Shown here piece by piece: positions 35,191 through 46,506 of a stretch of 64,000 nucleotides of DNA (position 1 is the first letter of the stretch; each line of letters begins with the position of its first letter). The notes beneath the pieces are model-generated. The model saw nothing but the letters and a program-made list of their open reading frames with translations, was not told the origin of the DNA and did not search any database. A program made the position numbers and the translations under genes. Source of the stretch: Lasioglossum baleicum (Eukaryota; Arthropoda; Insecta; Hymenoptera; Halictidae). The stretch lies in assembly GCF_051020765.1 (NCBI RefSeq), contig NC_134933.1, positions 4,933,461-4,997,460 on the forward strand, read 5' to 3'.

Positions 35191-35504
35191 TGTTTGTCCA
35201 TTGGATATAAAACCTTTTCTACCGTTCCAATAAATGCAATTTATACATGCATTTGAGTTGCCTTCTTTTGTATCAGATGCTGCCACGATACACTGGAATA
35301 CAAAGTTTATGGAACTACCTTTTTATTAAACCAAACATATTGAATGCTATATCAAAAGCTCCATAAATGTTCTTTTACGTTGAATATAAAACGTATACCT
35401 CTCTCGCTGTTCCAATACGTTTTATATTTTCGATCTGGCTCCTCGTTGTGTCAGATGTTTTAACGATGTAATGGTATATAAGTTTATGGAGCTTCCTTTT
35501 TATT
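35191..35504. repeat. Diverged tandem duplication, 177-bp period
   Basis: Unit 1 is 35191-35327 and unit 2 is 35368-35504, each 137 bp, alignable with few gaps. Shared landmarks are GATATAAAAC / AATATAAAAC, CTNTTCCAATA, TTGTNTCAGATG, AAGTTTATGGA and CCTTTTTATT in the same order. The 40-bp segment between them is less similar. Non-coding and AT-rich. Confidence 0.7.
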
Positions 35505-37961
35505 GTACAAAGCTAACAAAGAAAATCGAACGTACAAAGAAAATCGTTAAATTGTTACAGGATCAGCAAGTTTGAGTCAACGATTAAGATAGCTTCGCTA
35601 TTAGCAGTCTCTAAATGCGACGTCGCGACACGGACATCATCCGACTTACAACAAGGTGGATTACACGGAGCGAAGACGGCGCAAATTATTCGACTAAATA
35701 CGGAAACGGGATTAAAGTTTCACTGCGTCGATGACGTGATCGCAAGGAATATAACCGTTGGAACACGTTCTCGCATCTGGGCGGACGTGCGCGGGGGAAG
35801 CGGGGGTGTGCGGACCACTCTCGTGGAGGGAGATAGGTCAGCGTGTGCACAGGTTATATCGGTTATTGTGAATAATACACGAGTCTTGGAATTTTATTTG
35901 TAGTTGACAGGTTCGGCGAGATAGCGCGACAGAATCTGGCACGGTGTTTGACTATTCAGCACGATCGCGCGAGTATCATTCAGGATTTTTGCGCGTGACG
36001 CCCCGGTGAAAAATGTTTCAGGAATTCTGTGAAAAATGTCGGATTTCGGGGAGGGGCGGGTTTGTATCCGACGGGGAAAATTGATTAATCAAAATTCCCC
36101 CTTTTTTTCCCCGGGCACGAATCGGGAAGGATGAACTTCCTCTCGCTCGACAACGAGAACGAGAGATCGACCGGCCTCGGGTCGACGCGAAACTCGACGG
36201 CACGAGAGAAAGAGAGAGAGAGACAGAGAGAACCCGCTTTCGTATCCACGGGCCGGTCCAAGGACGATTTGTTCCTATTAGCGGGCATGTGTTAATCCTC
36301 ATGGGCGTATAAACTTCCTCGCTAATGAGTCGACGTCTCATTCGTACCGCGCGAACGTATTCCGGTCCGGGCAAACGCCCGGGACTGTATTAATTCAAGG
36401 ATCGCCGTCTCTCACGAGATGAATCTCGATCCGAGCGAGAATTATTATCCCCCGATGCGATCGCGCCTTTTATTCGACAAATCACGCGCTACCGTCGTAA
36501 AGCTACCGGCACCTTTTCAGGCGCTGTTAAAACAAATTCGTTTTATTACCGTCATCACGTCGAACGTTCTCTTCCTTTTAAACGACGGCTACTATCGCCG
36601 TGGTGTTACGCGCGGCTTATATTTATCTTCTCGTTTAACCGATCGCAATTATCCGGCCGCGTTACACGGTTCGGGAAAATTTAGGATTTTTCCCGAAGTA
36701 GCGGTGCGCGAATCGACTTGTTGCTTCTTAGGCTTGTCGTGCCTTCGAACTACCTATGCACTATCTTTCTGGTACCCGCGTTAAATCGATATGGTTGCCG
36801 AGCAAAATAACATCAAACAACCAGAGCGTTAAACGACCTGGACAGTCGAGGCAATTTCGAGAAGTCTTTCCAAATAAAGTAGTTCGACTTGTTGCTTCTT
36901 AGGGTAATACTCTCTTCTCGATTCCATGTCCGTGTGCCTAACTTGCTTATGTTAACGTTACACCCATCTGTCTTCGGGTTGTAGTGAAATTAAGCAATCG
37001 AGGCACGGAATGGCCTAGTTAGGCCAGTTCCAGAATTAATTCCAAACGAATGACGCAAATCCAATTTTAACTTCATTCGATTGATTCGTTTTATTATGAG
37101 GTTTGCTAAATACGTTGGTATAACACACAGTTTCTTTATTGGTTTCAGCTCGAAGAAGACTTTCTACAACGAAGGTAAAACATACGAAGATCTTTCAATT
37201 TTTCAATCAAAGATGGTTTAGTAAAAGCCCATACGCTAGCTGTGAGAATTGGAGAATCCACTTTTTCGGCCCCTTCGACACCTGCAGGAAAATTCGAACT
37301 TGTCGGTCCCTGGACTAGGAAAAATCTACTTTCCCGAAGTCTACGTGGACTATAACTCGAGCACGTTCGGATCGCTTTCTCCGAAATTCCTTATCGGGAG
37401 CGTCGGGGAGATAAAAAGAATGGAACGAGCCGTTTGCCCCGAAGAATTATGAGTTATGGGTCCAATATTTTCCCAAAGTAATTTCAAATGAAAGGCAATT
37501 GCCCTCCGCAACACTCGGACAATCGACAGTCCTATCACGGGATCGCTCCAATTTATAGATCCCGTTGACTTACGGTCGCGATCAATACGCGTCCGTAGAC
37601 GGCGAAGACGCGGACCGGGTAGGGTCGTCCCGGGGAGCGAAACTTGCTCTCGACGCACCTTCAAACGAGCATATTTTTATTTAGCATGTCCTCCGAGCAT
37701 CGGCGAAATCTTCCGCGAGACGAAACATGAAATGTCACTTACTTGGGAACATCATTCTCCCGTAGATACGTCCGCTTCTCTCATTCTCCGACGTTCTCAC
37801 TTTGATCAATGCCTGGTAGCGTTTCTCGCGAGGGTTCTGCGAGGAAACTCGCGACTCTGTTATTACTACGATGCTCGAAATTACTCGGTGCTTTAATAGA
37901 ACAGTGTTTCAACCCTTGCGTGGACTGCCAAAACATGTAGATCATTTTAAAGTGTTCGTAG
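35505..37961. other. Non-coding DNA
   Basis: Frames such as 36018-36374 (minus) and 36419-36784 (plus) lie in GC-rich DNA without domains. A near-palindrome lies at 36073-36100 and an exact 20-bp direct repeat at 36713 and 36884. Otherwise nothing is recognised. Confidence 0.5.
36713..36903. repeat. Exact 20-bp direct repeat flanking 151 bp
   Basis: TCGACTTGTTGCTTCTTAGG occurs at 36713-36732 and again at 36884-36903 in the same orientation. The 151 bp between have no recognised features. The copies could be the result of a local duplication or of an inserted element's target duplication, though 20 bp is long for the latter. Confidence 0.7.
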
Positions 37962-38130
37962 TTAACACTTTATCTACCGGAAGCCTATTACATAACAGGA
38001 TTTTCAATAATCGTCCTGTGCCAATTGCAAGCTTAACAATCTTCTTTCATACAGAATGATCCCAAACAAAATGATTAGATTACGTTACTGAGGGCGAGTT
38101 GTTGGTTTATGATTGAAGTTGCTGTCGCTG
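37962..38130. mobile_element. Partial second copy of the 309-548 TTAA element
   Basis: TTAA at 37962-37965 is followed by CACTTTATCTACCGGAAGCC, matching the left end of the element at 309. Similarity continues as TGTGCTGTACCAA versus TCCTGTGCCAA, and as GATGACGTTATTGAGG versus GATTACGTTACTGAGG, roughly to 38130. The right inverted end was not found, so the copy is truncated or too diverged. Confidence 0.55.
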
Positions 38131-38268
38131 TATTTATTAAAACATCCTGCCTCAGTCATAGACGCCTCGCAGTTTTCCCAAATAAAGAATGGACATTAAA
38201 AAAATTGGTAAAACAAACGAGGGTTGAAGTTCTTCTGATATTTTGACTATTTTATCATTCTCGTGATG

Positions 38269-38293
38269 AATGCAGTAGATCCGCAGTCTACTC
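38269..38293 (+). repeat. Dispersed repeat core copy
   Basis: AATGCAGTAGATCCGCAGTC followed by TACTC matches the core found at 31831 (opposite strand) and 46477. Confidence 0.45.
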
Positions 38294-40241
38294 GCGAGAT
38301 GCTCGGGATAATTCTTGTTTACCGAGTATAAATGAACCGGTCTACTTGAAACATCCGCCATTTCGCGACGATGCTCCGTCAACGGACCGGGTGAAAGTCG
38401 GAAAGTCGTCGGTAACTAGCTCGTCGGTCTCTGATTATCGTCAGTGGAAGAGAAAGGGGTTGGCCGCCGACAAAAGGCGGTTTGACGAAGGAAAATGTTA
38501 ACGAGGGTCCCGTCTGTTTCCTGGGACGTCAGAATCCGAGTGCCAGGCCGAATCAGCCCTCTTTGTGCGTCGACCGTATCGTGCATTTTTATTAAGCCCC
38601 GGCCGAATAATCGACGCGAAATTCGAGATCGCCAAAGGCATTTCGTTGACTGTCGCTCGCGCGCACACTCGCACACTCGCACGCTCTCTTCTTGTTACCA
38701 GGGCGCAGAGACCTTTGATACCCGGTGACCTGTTCCAGGCCATATGCCGGGTTTCAATAATTTCCAATTAGATCAAAAAGAATCGCGGACGCGCTCGCAC
38801 GCGCTCTCGCCGCTCTCCGACGAATTTTAATTCAACCGGGTTCCCAACCCTCTCGGCTTTCTCGCTCGCAACTTTCCGGAACTCGTTCCCGACGCGAAAC
38901 GTTCCGTCGCCATTCAACGAGTTAGCCCCCCGTCGCCGGGATAGTCGCATTATTCTTGGCAAACATCGTTCCACCCGGTCCGTGGACCGATATCGTTTGA
39001 CAATGTTGACCAATGTCATTTCGCGTACACAATATTCGGTGCCGGTCAACTGCGACGTCGCCGCCATCGCCAACCTGGATTGTTCAGCTATGTTTCACGC
39101 TGCGGCTGCTCGCGGACAAATAGTTGGCGACCTTACCGTCGATGCTAACAAGATTACCGGATAGTGTCTGCGAATCGTTTTGCCTTTATGCTCCAATTAC
39201 CCCTTCGTCCGACTGCTGCTGGCGGCGCAGCGTTCAGTCAACTTCCGGAAGTACCTGATTGACTAAACAGCTTTGTCGTTCAATTTTCGCGACGTTTGTT
39301 CGAGACTGTGCTTGTTACCGTCCGCAGGATGTCACGGATAACTCCAGCATTTTAAGTGTCCCCTATTTTTCACGACGCGAGAAAACGTTTCTCGAACGCG
39401 CAAATTTTTATTTCATCCGAACTAAATCATATTTAATCATTCTTCTCGGAACAAAGACACGACTATGTAGATCAAGTTAATGGGTATCATAGAAGTTTTC
39501 TTTTCTCACTTTTGTCGCAATCAATAAAACTTTTCTGTATGGCCTTTGTCGACGGTGCGTCGTATCAGAAACATACAATAAAGGCGAGACGTTAGACGTG
39601 AATGCAAATCGTGGCGATAGCACAGCAATGACGCTTGGCAGATGCGTGTCCATTGTTTCATGGTTGTGACACAGAAACGCAAATGACATTTCGTCGTGTC
39701 CTCGTCTCCGCCGTGAACAGAAGAGCTAAGTTTGATCGGTGAACAAATCCTGGAACAATGCGAAAACATCGGCTAATCCGATCTGTAGACAATTGAGCAG
39801 AAAAGTCCTCTCTTCGGGAACAAAAGACAGCGGATCTTTCCCAGCTATCGGAACCATGAAAACGTAGTACATTGAGTCATCGATGCGCGGGAAACTGGAC
39901 TGGGGTTGAATCCGTGACTAGTGTCCAGACGTGTTGAAAAGCGTGTAGCAGACGTGGAACAGTGGACACAATTGTTCCGTTGCTGAGAGAGAAATCGTCA
40001 TCGGTTTGGTCGCGTATCCGCGTGGATCGGTGGGTATTCGATCCATGGGGCTGGCGGGTACGCGGGTACGCCTATGTCTCGACTGTTTCCGCGAGAGTCC
40101 GCGGAATAATTGCCGGCGAATCGTTTTGATCGCGAGCCACGGATATGTATATATTATCGTTACATCTGCGGAATCGTGGCGGTGAACGCAAACACCCTCT
40201 CTCTCTCGGTGGTGGTTCGTCGTGGCGCGCATCGAAACCAT

Positions 40242-40296
40242 GGGGGTCTGTAGGGGTTTGTGGGGGGTCTGCAGGGGGGCTAAGGGGTGGGAAGGG
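40242..40296 (+). other. G-quadruplex motif, seven G runs
   Basis: Runs of 5, 4, 6, 6, 4, 3 and 3 G are separated by 1-6 bases. The first part is a near duplicate of an 18-20 bp unit (GGGGTCTGTAGGGG / GGGGTCTGCAGGGG). It fits a stable quadruplex with alternative registers. Confidence 0.75.
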
Positions 40297-40859
40297 TTTA
40301 ATAGAGCCAGCCGGCGTACAGCCGCGATATAGGATGTTTCGCAACAGCGTCGCGGGTGCATCGACGCGGTGCACAATAAACCAATGTGTATTCGAAGGGG
40401 CTTAACTAGACGAACTATTCCGCGTAGTTTCTATTAGTAAATCACCCGCGCACTGCATGGCATAGATAACAAGGCCTGTAGCCGCGCTACAATGCCGCCG
40501 TCGCAGAAACTTAATTAAGTATATATTAATTAAAATCCGCTGCGCTGCCAGTGCCACCGTGCAACACCGGGCCTTGGCTTTCCCCTGTATCAACGTTCAA
40601 ATCCGACTGTTGTCTTCGTGTTCGTTCTTCCACGATCGAAGCCAATGTGCGTCACCGGCCCGACACTGCAGGATTTTTATTTAGGACAACGAAGTTTGTC
40701 GATCGCTTAAAAAATACCGCGAAGATGCACGGTTAAGATTGTCTGAAACGTTCCCTGTGTGACTGTAGTAGCTTCAACTTAGAATTATAGCAGTGTGAAG
40801 TCTAACTAGAAAGGGATTTGCGAAGGTGTAGTTAAAGAAACAGACCGAGGTGGTTGTGT

Positions 40860-41363
40860 AGATAAATTAGCCAGTCTATTCAGTGCTTATTATCTACAAC
40901 AGTGTAAGAACACTCGTATCCCTTATGTGCAATTACTGCGGTGTTTTGTTGCGTACATTTGGGTTCTAGGATGTGAACTTGGGTTCTGAAATAACGCATA
41001 CAATGGAGGAGGCAGCGCTGACAGCTCGACGAAGCTATGCAGATAAATTTGGCTGTATAATACTGCGTGAGAAAAATTGCCGCGATTTGTGGTTATTGTG
41101 ATATCGTCAGGATGGGCCCGAAAGGGTGCTTTTAAAGAGAGAGAGGCCGCGTCAGTCATTTAGATAAATCTGACAGAGTTTTGTTGTAGAATGTCATCTG
41201 TTCGGTAGACAATATCCATTACAGTGTAAGAATAGTAGCCTCCATTATTTACTGCTACCGTGGCGTTTGGTTGCACTCAGGACCTGGTCAAAAGGGCGCT
41301 CGTATCGAGAAACGGAGAGACAGAGAGGGAGAGAGAGAGAGTCCAGGACAGCTGTTTAGATAA
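40860..41363. promoter_or_regulatory. Cluster of five AGATAA (GATA-factor) sites
   Basis: AGATAA occurs at 40860-40865, 41041-41046, 41162-41167 and 41358-41363, and its complement TTATCT at 40890-40895. AGATAA is the core bound by GATA zinc-finger factors. The block also has a duplicated ACAGTGTAAGAA (near 40900 and 41221), suggesting degenerate internal duplication. Enhancer function is inference. Confidence 0.3.
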
Positions 41364-43243
41364 GGCAAGGATCGGTTGAAGCGAAAGACAGGTCGAAGCG
41401 AGATTGGAATCGCTTCGAGGAAGCAGCATGAGCGACTGTCGTCAAAACCCATTCGTCGAAGTAGATTTCGGTGTGCAGTCGGGTGCATTTACTGCCTTCA
41501 GGTCAAAATCAGAAGTTTGTCTTCGCTGCTATTAAGATAGGCGAGTTTGTAATGGTAGAGATGGGCTCGAGCGGTTCATCGGAACACGCGAACTCCACGG
41601 AAGCGGTGAACTTAGGGTTCTGACCTGGAAGGTATTAATGTACTCGGCTGCGCACCAATATCTACTTCGCCGTACGCGTTCCCGCCGTGCCGCAGTCACT
41701 CTTATTTCTTCTGCGAAGCGATTCCGTGCTTCCTTCGACCTGATTCTCGAGGAGTTGTGATACTTCTCTGCAAAGTAAGTAGCAGTCGGTGTTCGCTGCG
41801 AATAGAACGTTTCCCCGGTGTTGAACTTCACCGTTGATATCCTGTCACCGAAATTAACGATGGACGCGGTTCCGTCCCGCTTGTCCTTGATGCTTGCTCG
41901 CAAGCCCGCGCGACTCGAATTCGCCGGAATAAGCTGTCACTTTGGGAACAGCCGGCTCGTTAATTGCTTCGTTTCCTCGATCGGCGCAATCAACGGTGGC
42001 TTTAATGCTATCCTGTCGATCGAAACGCCATCGAGCGAAACGCCCGACGAATTTATTCCCCCCGGTGGTGGCTAGCAGGAAAGAAGAATGCCGCCGAAAG
42101 GGGCCCCAGCGCTGCCACCGACGGGCCCGTTTAAAGCCCGACGACTGCGTTCGCTCCTTATCGCGTATACATTGTAAGTACGTAAAGCAGATTCTTGTTT
42201 TGCATAAAATCGAGGCGACACCGCGCGGCCCGGCTCCCGCTTTGGATTGCACGCGCGTGCACTTACACCTACACGCGTGCACATGCAACGGCAACATGCA
42301 CCCGTATGCAACCCGGCCCCGCCGCGCCGCGCCGCGCCGCTGCGCTTGCACACGAATTTCTTTTACGGCCAGTTACTGAAGACATTAAAGTCCACGAGGG
42401 GGCAAGCGAGCCGGAGATTTCGACGGCTGAGTGCCGTGGGCTCCCGCGGTCCTGCGCTAACAAGACGATCTTTAAAGGAGGAAAGCGTTTCCCCAATCAC
42501 CAGTTAACATCTTTGTCTTGTACCTCTGCGGCCGGCTGCGCCGCTTGTGAATGTATTCATGAGAGACCGACGACGCCGCTATCGACCGCCGCCCGTCCAA
42601 ACTTTCTACCGTTTTGAATCGCGGCGGCGACGCCACCGGAACCGTGAAATTTCGGAGTCCCGTGATCACGATCGCGACCGATCAAAGTCCCCAATTATCG
42701 ACGATACGCGATTCCACCTTCCCATCAAAATTTATTATTATTGCAGATCCACAGACGAAACCGTCGAGGACCAATAAAACCATATCAAAAAGCCGTTCAG
42801 CTCACTTCAATCTCTGAACCTACGGTGGTTTCTGCAGCGAACGAAATTATTATACTTCACCAAGTATTTGTCAGACACACTTATATATGGTATATTTTCC
42901 ATAATAATTTAGATTCTACTTTACCATCTCCACAAATGTGTTTTTACGGTCTCATTCTTACCAATTAAGCCACAATCTTAAAGGAGTGTTGATATAAAAG
43001 AAAAGGAAACTTTGTTACCTAGTACAACTTTGATTCAAATGTTCTTTTACACTGTTCAAATTCGCCGCCAGAGGTGACTATGTTTTCACCATATATCGAT
43101 ATCGATCAACCAATCAACAACTGCTTGTCTATATGTGAATCACCTCACTCTTTTACGTTGTGGTTAGCACATGGTGCTCAGTTACATATCTGCGCCCATG
43201 GTTGATACATGGTCCCTATACAAATTACAGTTTATTCTTAAGG

Positions 43244-43276
43244 TTTTTTCCACTTTCTTTTTCGCAGCAAGTAAGT
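43244..43276 (+). promoter_or_regulatory. Ratchet-like splice motif (acceptor then donor)
   Basis: A pyrimidine run ending CTTTTTCGCAG is followed after only three bases (CAA) by GTAAGTAC. Recursive splice sites in long insect introns join an acceptor directly to GTAAGT; here three bases intervene, so it is an approximate match only. Confidence 0.2.
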
Positions 43277-46200
43277 ACATCAAATTTATTTGATCCTGTG
43301 ATTTACACGGCTGTGGTATAAAATTATCTTGCAAAATTTAATTCTTGTTACGAAAATTTTCAGATGCAATAAATGTTTCTTAATGAAAATGATCCACATT
43401 GGGATCGAAACGTCGAGATACATGGTTAAATAATTGCACAATTGCTGTAGTGTTACAACTGATCGAACCTGGCGCCGAAATCATCAACTCTTATACAATC
43501 AATTACGATCGAGAAACATACTTCACCTTTATATGTATATGGTACACTCGGTTACCCGCGTTCGACAACCACTACCGTATTTAATCTAATTCAATATATA
43601 ATTAGAAAAGGATTAATTTTTACGAATGAAGCTTTTTGCCTCGTTTTCATTTTTGCAGGCTTACACGAAGCTGATGGATTTTGGTTTGCAAACCACAGAG
43701 TTAGCATTGGAAATCAGTCGGGGATTTGGGCGTTGTAGGATCGGATCAAACAATTTCCTTTTTCGTTTCGGCGTGTTTAACGAAGATTATCAGACGATAG
43801 AATTGGCACCGGTTCCATTAAAGCGTCGGGTCCGCCCGGAAACACCTCCGGTGAATGGACCAAGCTTGATTTATTTCCATCGCGGAGTCCCGCCTGCAAC
43901 GCTCGCTTCCGGCGCTATCTTGATTCCGAACCGACCCACCCTCTAAAAATTTTTTCCATACCGAAAACGTGCGCGCCCTCCGCAGGCCACGCGATTCGGC
44001 CGATATACGTATATATACTCGTGACGGTTTCGCTCTATCGAAAACACCCATTTACCGGGAATAATAATCTTCTGTGGAGAGGGCGCGCACCCTTAACTGC
44101 CGCTGAATTATAATTCGACGGAGTTCCGCTCGGTCGGATTTTACCGCTCCCGGAGTCCCCCGGGAATTGTTTTTAATAGCTTAGCTGCGAAATCGATATC
44201 GGTTGTATTATGTACTACACGGAGAAAAATCTTCAAAATCATTCTTTACTGGCCTACCTGCTAAAATTTCGGAATGGTACTCGCTCCCTTTTAGTCAGCT
44301 CTTGAAGTTCCGTGTCCCATCGTGGTCGGGAATTATAAAACTAGTATTCTATCATCGACGAGCGCACTCTAACTATTTCTTATCTGTTGAACGTTAATAT
44401 TTGCCGCGATAGAATGTCGCGCGGCGACAGCTGTCGATAGTCGGCGGGCACTCGGACACCCGGGAAAATATGATGCACCGACGATGAAACAGCACCCCAC
44501 CGTTCCTGTTTTCCGGTGTAATCGAGTAACGTCGATGTCTCTCGGTGACCGAGGGACTTTGCGGAGCTTCGGAAACGGCCGGACTATTATTTGAACGGCT
44601 CTGCAGCGAGGGGTGCGCAAGATTATATCAGATAATCTCCTAGCAGCTGTAAAATCTTATCGTCCTCGGAATTCGTATGAGTCGAGTGTCATCGCGGCTA
44701 AGTATCGAAAATCTTGTCACGATTTTCCCCGTTCTTCAATAGACAAGCGTTAATCAAGCCATAGGAAGAAGATAGGACCATTTCGGACGGGTGAGAGATC
44801 GAGATTGCGAATCTCGATAATTTTAGCTCCCGTGGGAGCTAATCTATTCGTCATTATTGGCTTTGATGTACTGCGACGGAAACACTGGTTAAATAAACAG
44901 ATTCGACGAGAACCGGATGAAGCGAGAGCAAAGTTTTCGATATCTTCGAGAAGTACAAAAATATATTTTCCTATCTCTCCGAGGCATTCTTATCCGTTTG
45001 TTCGAATAGAGCTCCCACCGACTCGCGTGATCGGCTCACTACCGTGACAGCGCTGTCCCTCACAAATGGACGATAAAGTTTTATCGGTCTTGTTGTCAGC
45101 TTCAAAATGTAGACTGCTAGTCTCGCACACAACCGCGCCTGCGAGTCTGAAACGCAACGTTCGTCCGTCGCGTCGCACTATCTGCCCGGACGCTCCTCGC
45201 ACTTGACGTACATTCTGTAGACGTTATTCGACCTTACCTTGGCTCTCCGCTAGTCGTCCAGCTCGTGAAATTCATTTACCACGTTGGCCAGTTTTGGAAA
45301 GATTCTATTTATAATTCACTAGTCAAGATTTCAACACACAATTTACGAAAAGTTCATTACATTTTATTGAATTCTTTAGTATCTATTTTCATTTGGAGAC
45401 GAACAAAGAAAAAATGTATTTTTATGCAATTATACTGTTTTATCTTCGTAAGAAAATAACGATGGTGCAGTGGATAAAGACGTGATGGTTGAAAAACTTT
45501 CTCGCTGGAGATTATAATCTCACCAATGATAAACGATCTTGTAAATCTTTTGAGATACTTAACGATCACGTTTCCAGCGGAAGTGGGAATAATCCGTGTT
45601 ACGTCATACAAAGTATGTATTGCTGAAGTGTTGATATCAAGTTCTGCGTCTCTTACTACAAATTTCGACGTCCCTTTTTGGCCAACTTAATAATAACAAA
45701 ATTTCCATAGTTGATACTTTGTGCTGTCATACGTAGTTGGAACGATTTTACAAAATTGCATTACAAAATTGTGAAAAGACACCAGGTTCGCGAGACGGGA
45801 GATTTTTTGGAAGGGTAGAAGTTATCGAATCAATGATATATTCCGCGAGATACTTGCACAGAGCCGAGTGCAGAATACTCGGGCGCGTACGTGTTTCGCT
45901 CGCTTTAATTTAATGCGGATTTTGCAGTTGAAATATTAAGGGCGCGGCCCTCCCATCCCCCACATTAATATCACGTTCAGAAATGTAAAAAATTGAATTG
46001 CTAATTTTGTCGACGTATTCCCAAGCAGGATGATATACGGGGAGAGTTCTAATTTGATTCAACCTGGCTGTAAATATATGTATGTGACTCCTCCGTTCCG
46101 TGCTTCGGTCTGCAATGTTCTACGATTAACAATGCGCACGTGGTAAATGGAGGCAAACCCCTAACCAAATGTCACGGAAATTATTAAACGAAATACAGCG

Positions 46201-46285
46201 ACTGCAGCCACGATCTTGGGAGCGTAATATCGCCTGTGTTGACCCGACTACGGTCGTGTGACATCATAATTGTCGTTACATTTAT

Positions 46286-46294
46286 CAGGTAAGC
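46286..46294 (+). promoter_or_regulatory. Possible recursive splice site CAG|GTAAGC
   Basis: TTTATCAG at 46281-46288 is joined directly to GTAAGC at 46289-46294, the arrangement used by zero-length exons in long introns. The upstream pyrimidine tract is weak, so confidence is low. Confidence 0.15.
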
Positions 46295-46476
46295 ACGCCT
46301 ATGTGCGGATCTTTATGCAAAATAAAAACTTTGTGCCTGAATTGCAACAATCTGGAGTGAAGTGGAAGTTCATTTTCTCTCTTAATCTGTTCAATAGATC
46401 GAAAGTAATGTAACAGTATTTTTAAATTTTTCGAATGATTTTACTTGTTCAAATTACACCTACTCATTTTTGTCGT

Positions 46477-46506
46477 AAATGCATCAAATCCGCTGTCTAG
46501 TCATAA
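46477..46506 (+). repeat. Dispersed repeat core copy
   Basis: AAATGCATCAAATCCGCTGT followed by CTAGTCATAA aligns with the cores at 31831 and 38269; upstream TCATTTTTGTCG also matches the 31831 copy. Confidence 0.5.

Larger units (their letters stand above)
38294..46476. other. Non-coding DNA
   Basis: No gene is supported. The stretch holds a CACTCG hexamer run near 38661-38685, a G-quadruplex motif (40242-40296), a cluster of AGATAA sites (40860-41363), a GCCGC pentamer run (about 42320-42340), a splice-ratchet-like motif (43244-43276), and hairpins (44798-44818). GC-rich frames at 41854-42351 and 41942-42379 oppose each other on the two strands and have no domain. Confidence 0.5.

Noticed and set aside
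45461..45535. tRNA-like A-box (TGGTGCAGTGG) followed by a palindromic T-arm-like segment
   Set aside because: D-stem and acceptor stem do not pair and the B-box GGTTCGA is absent.
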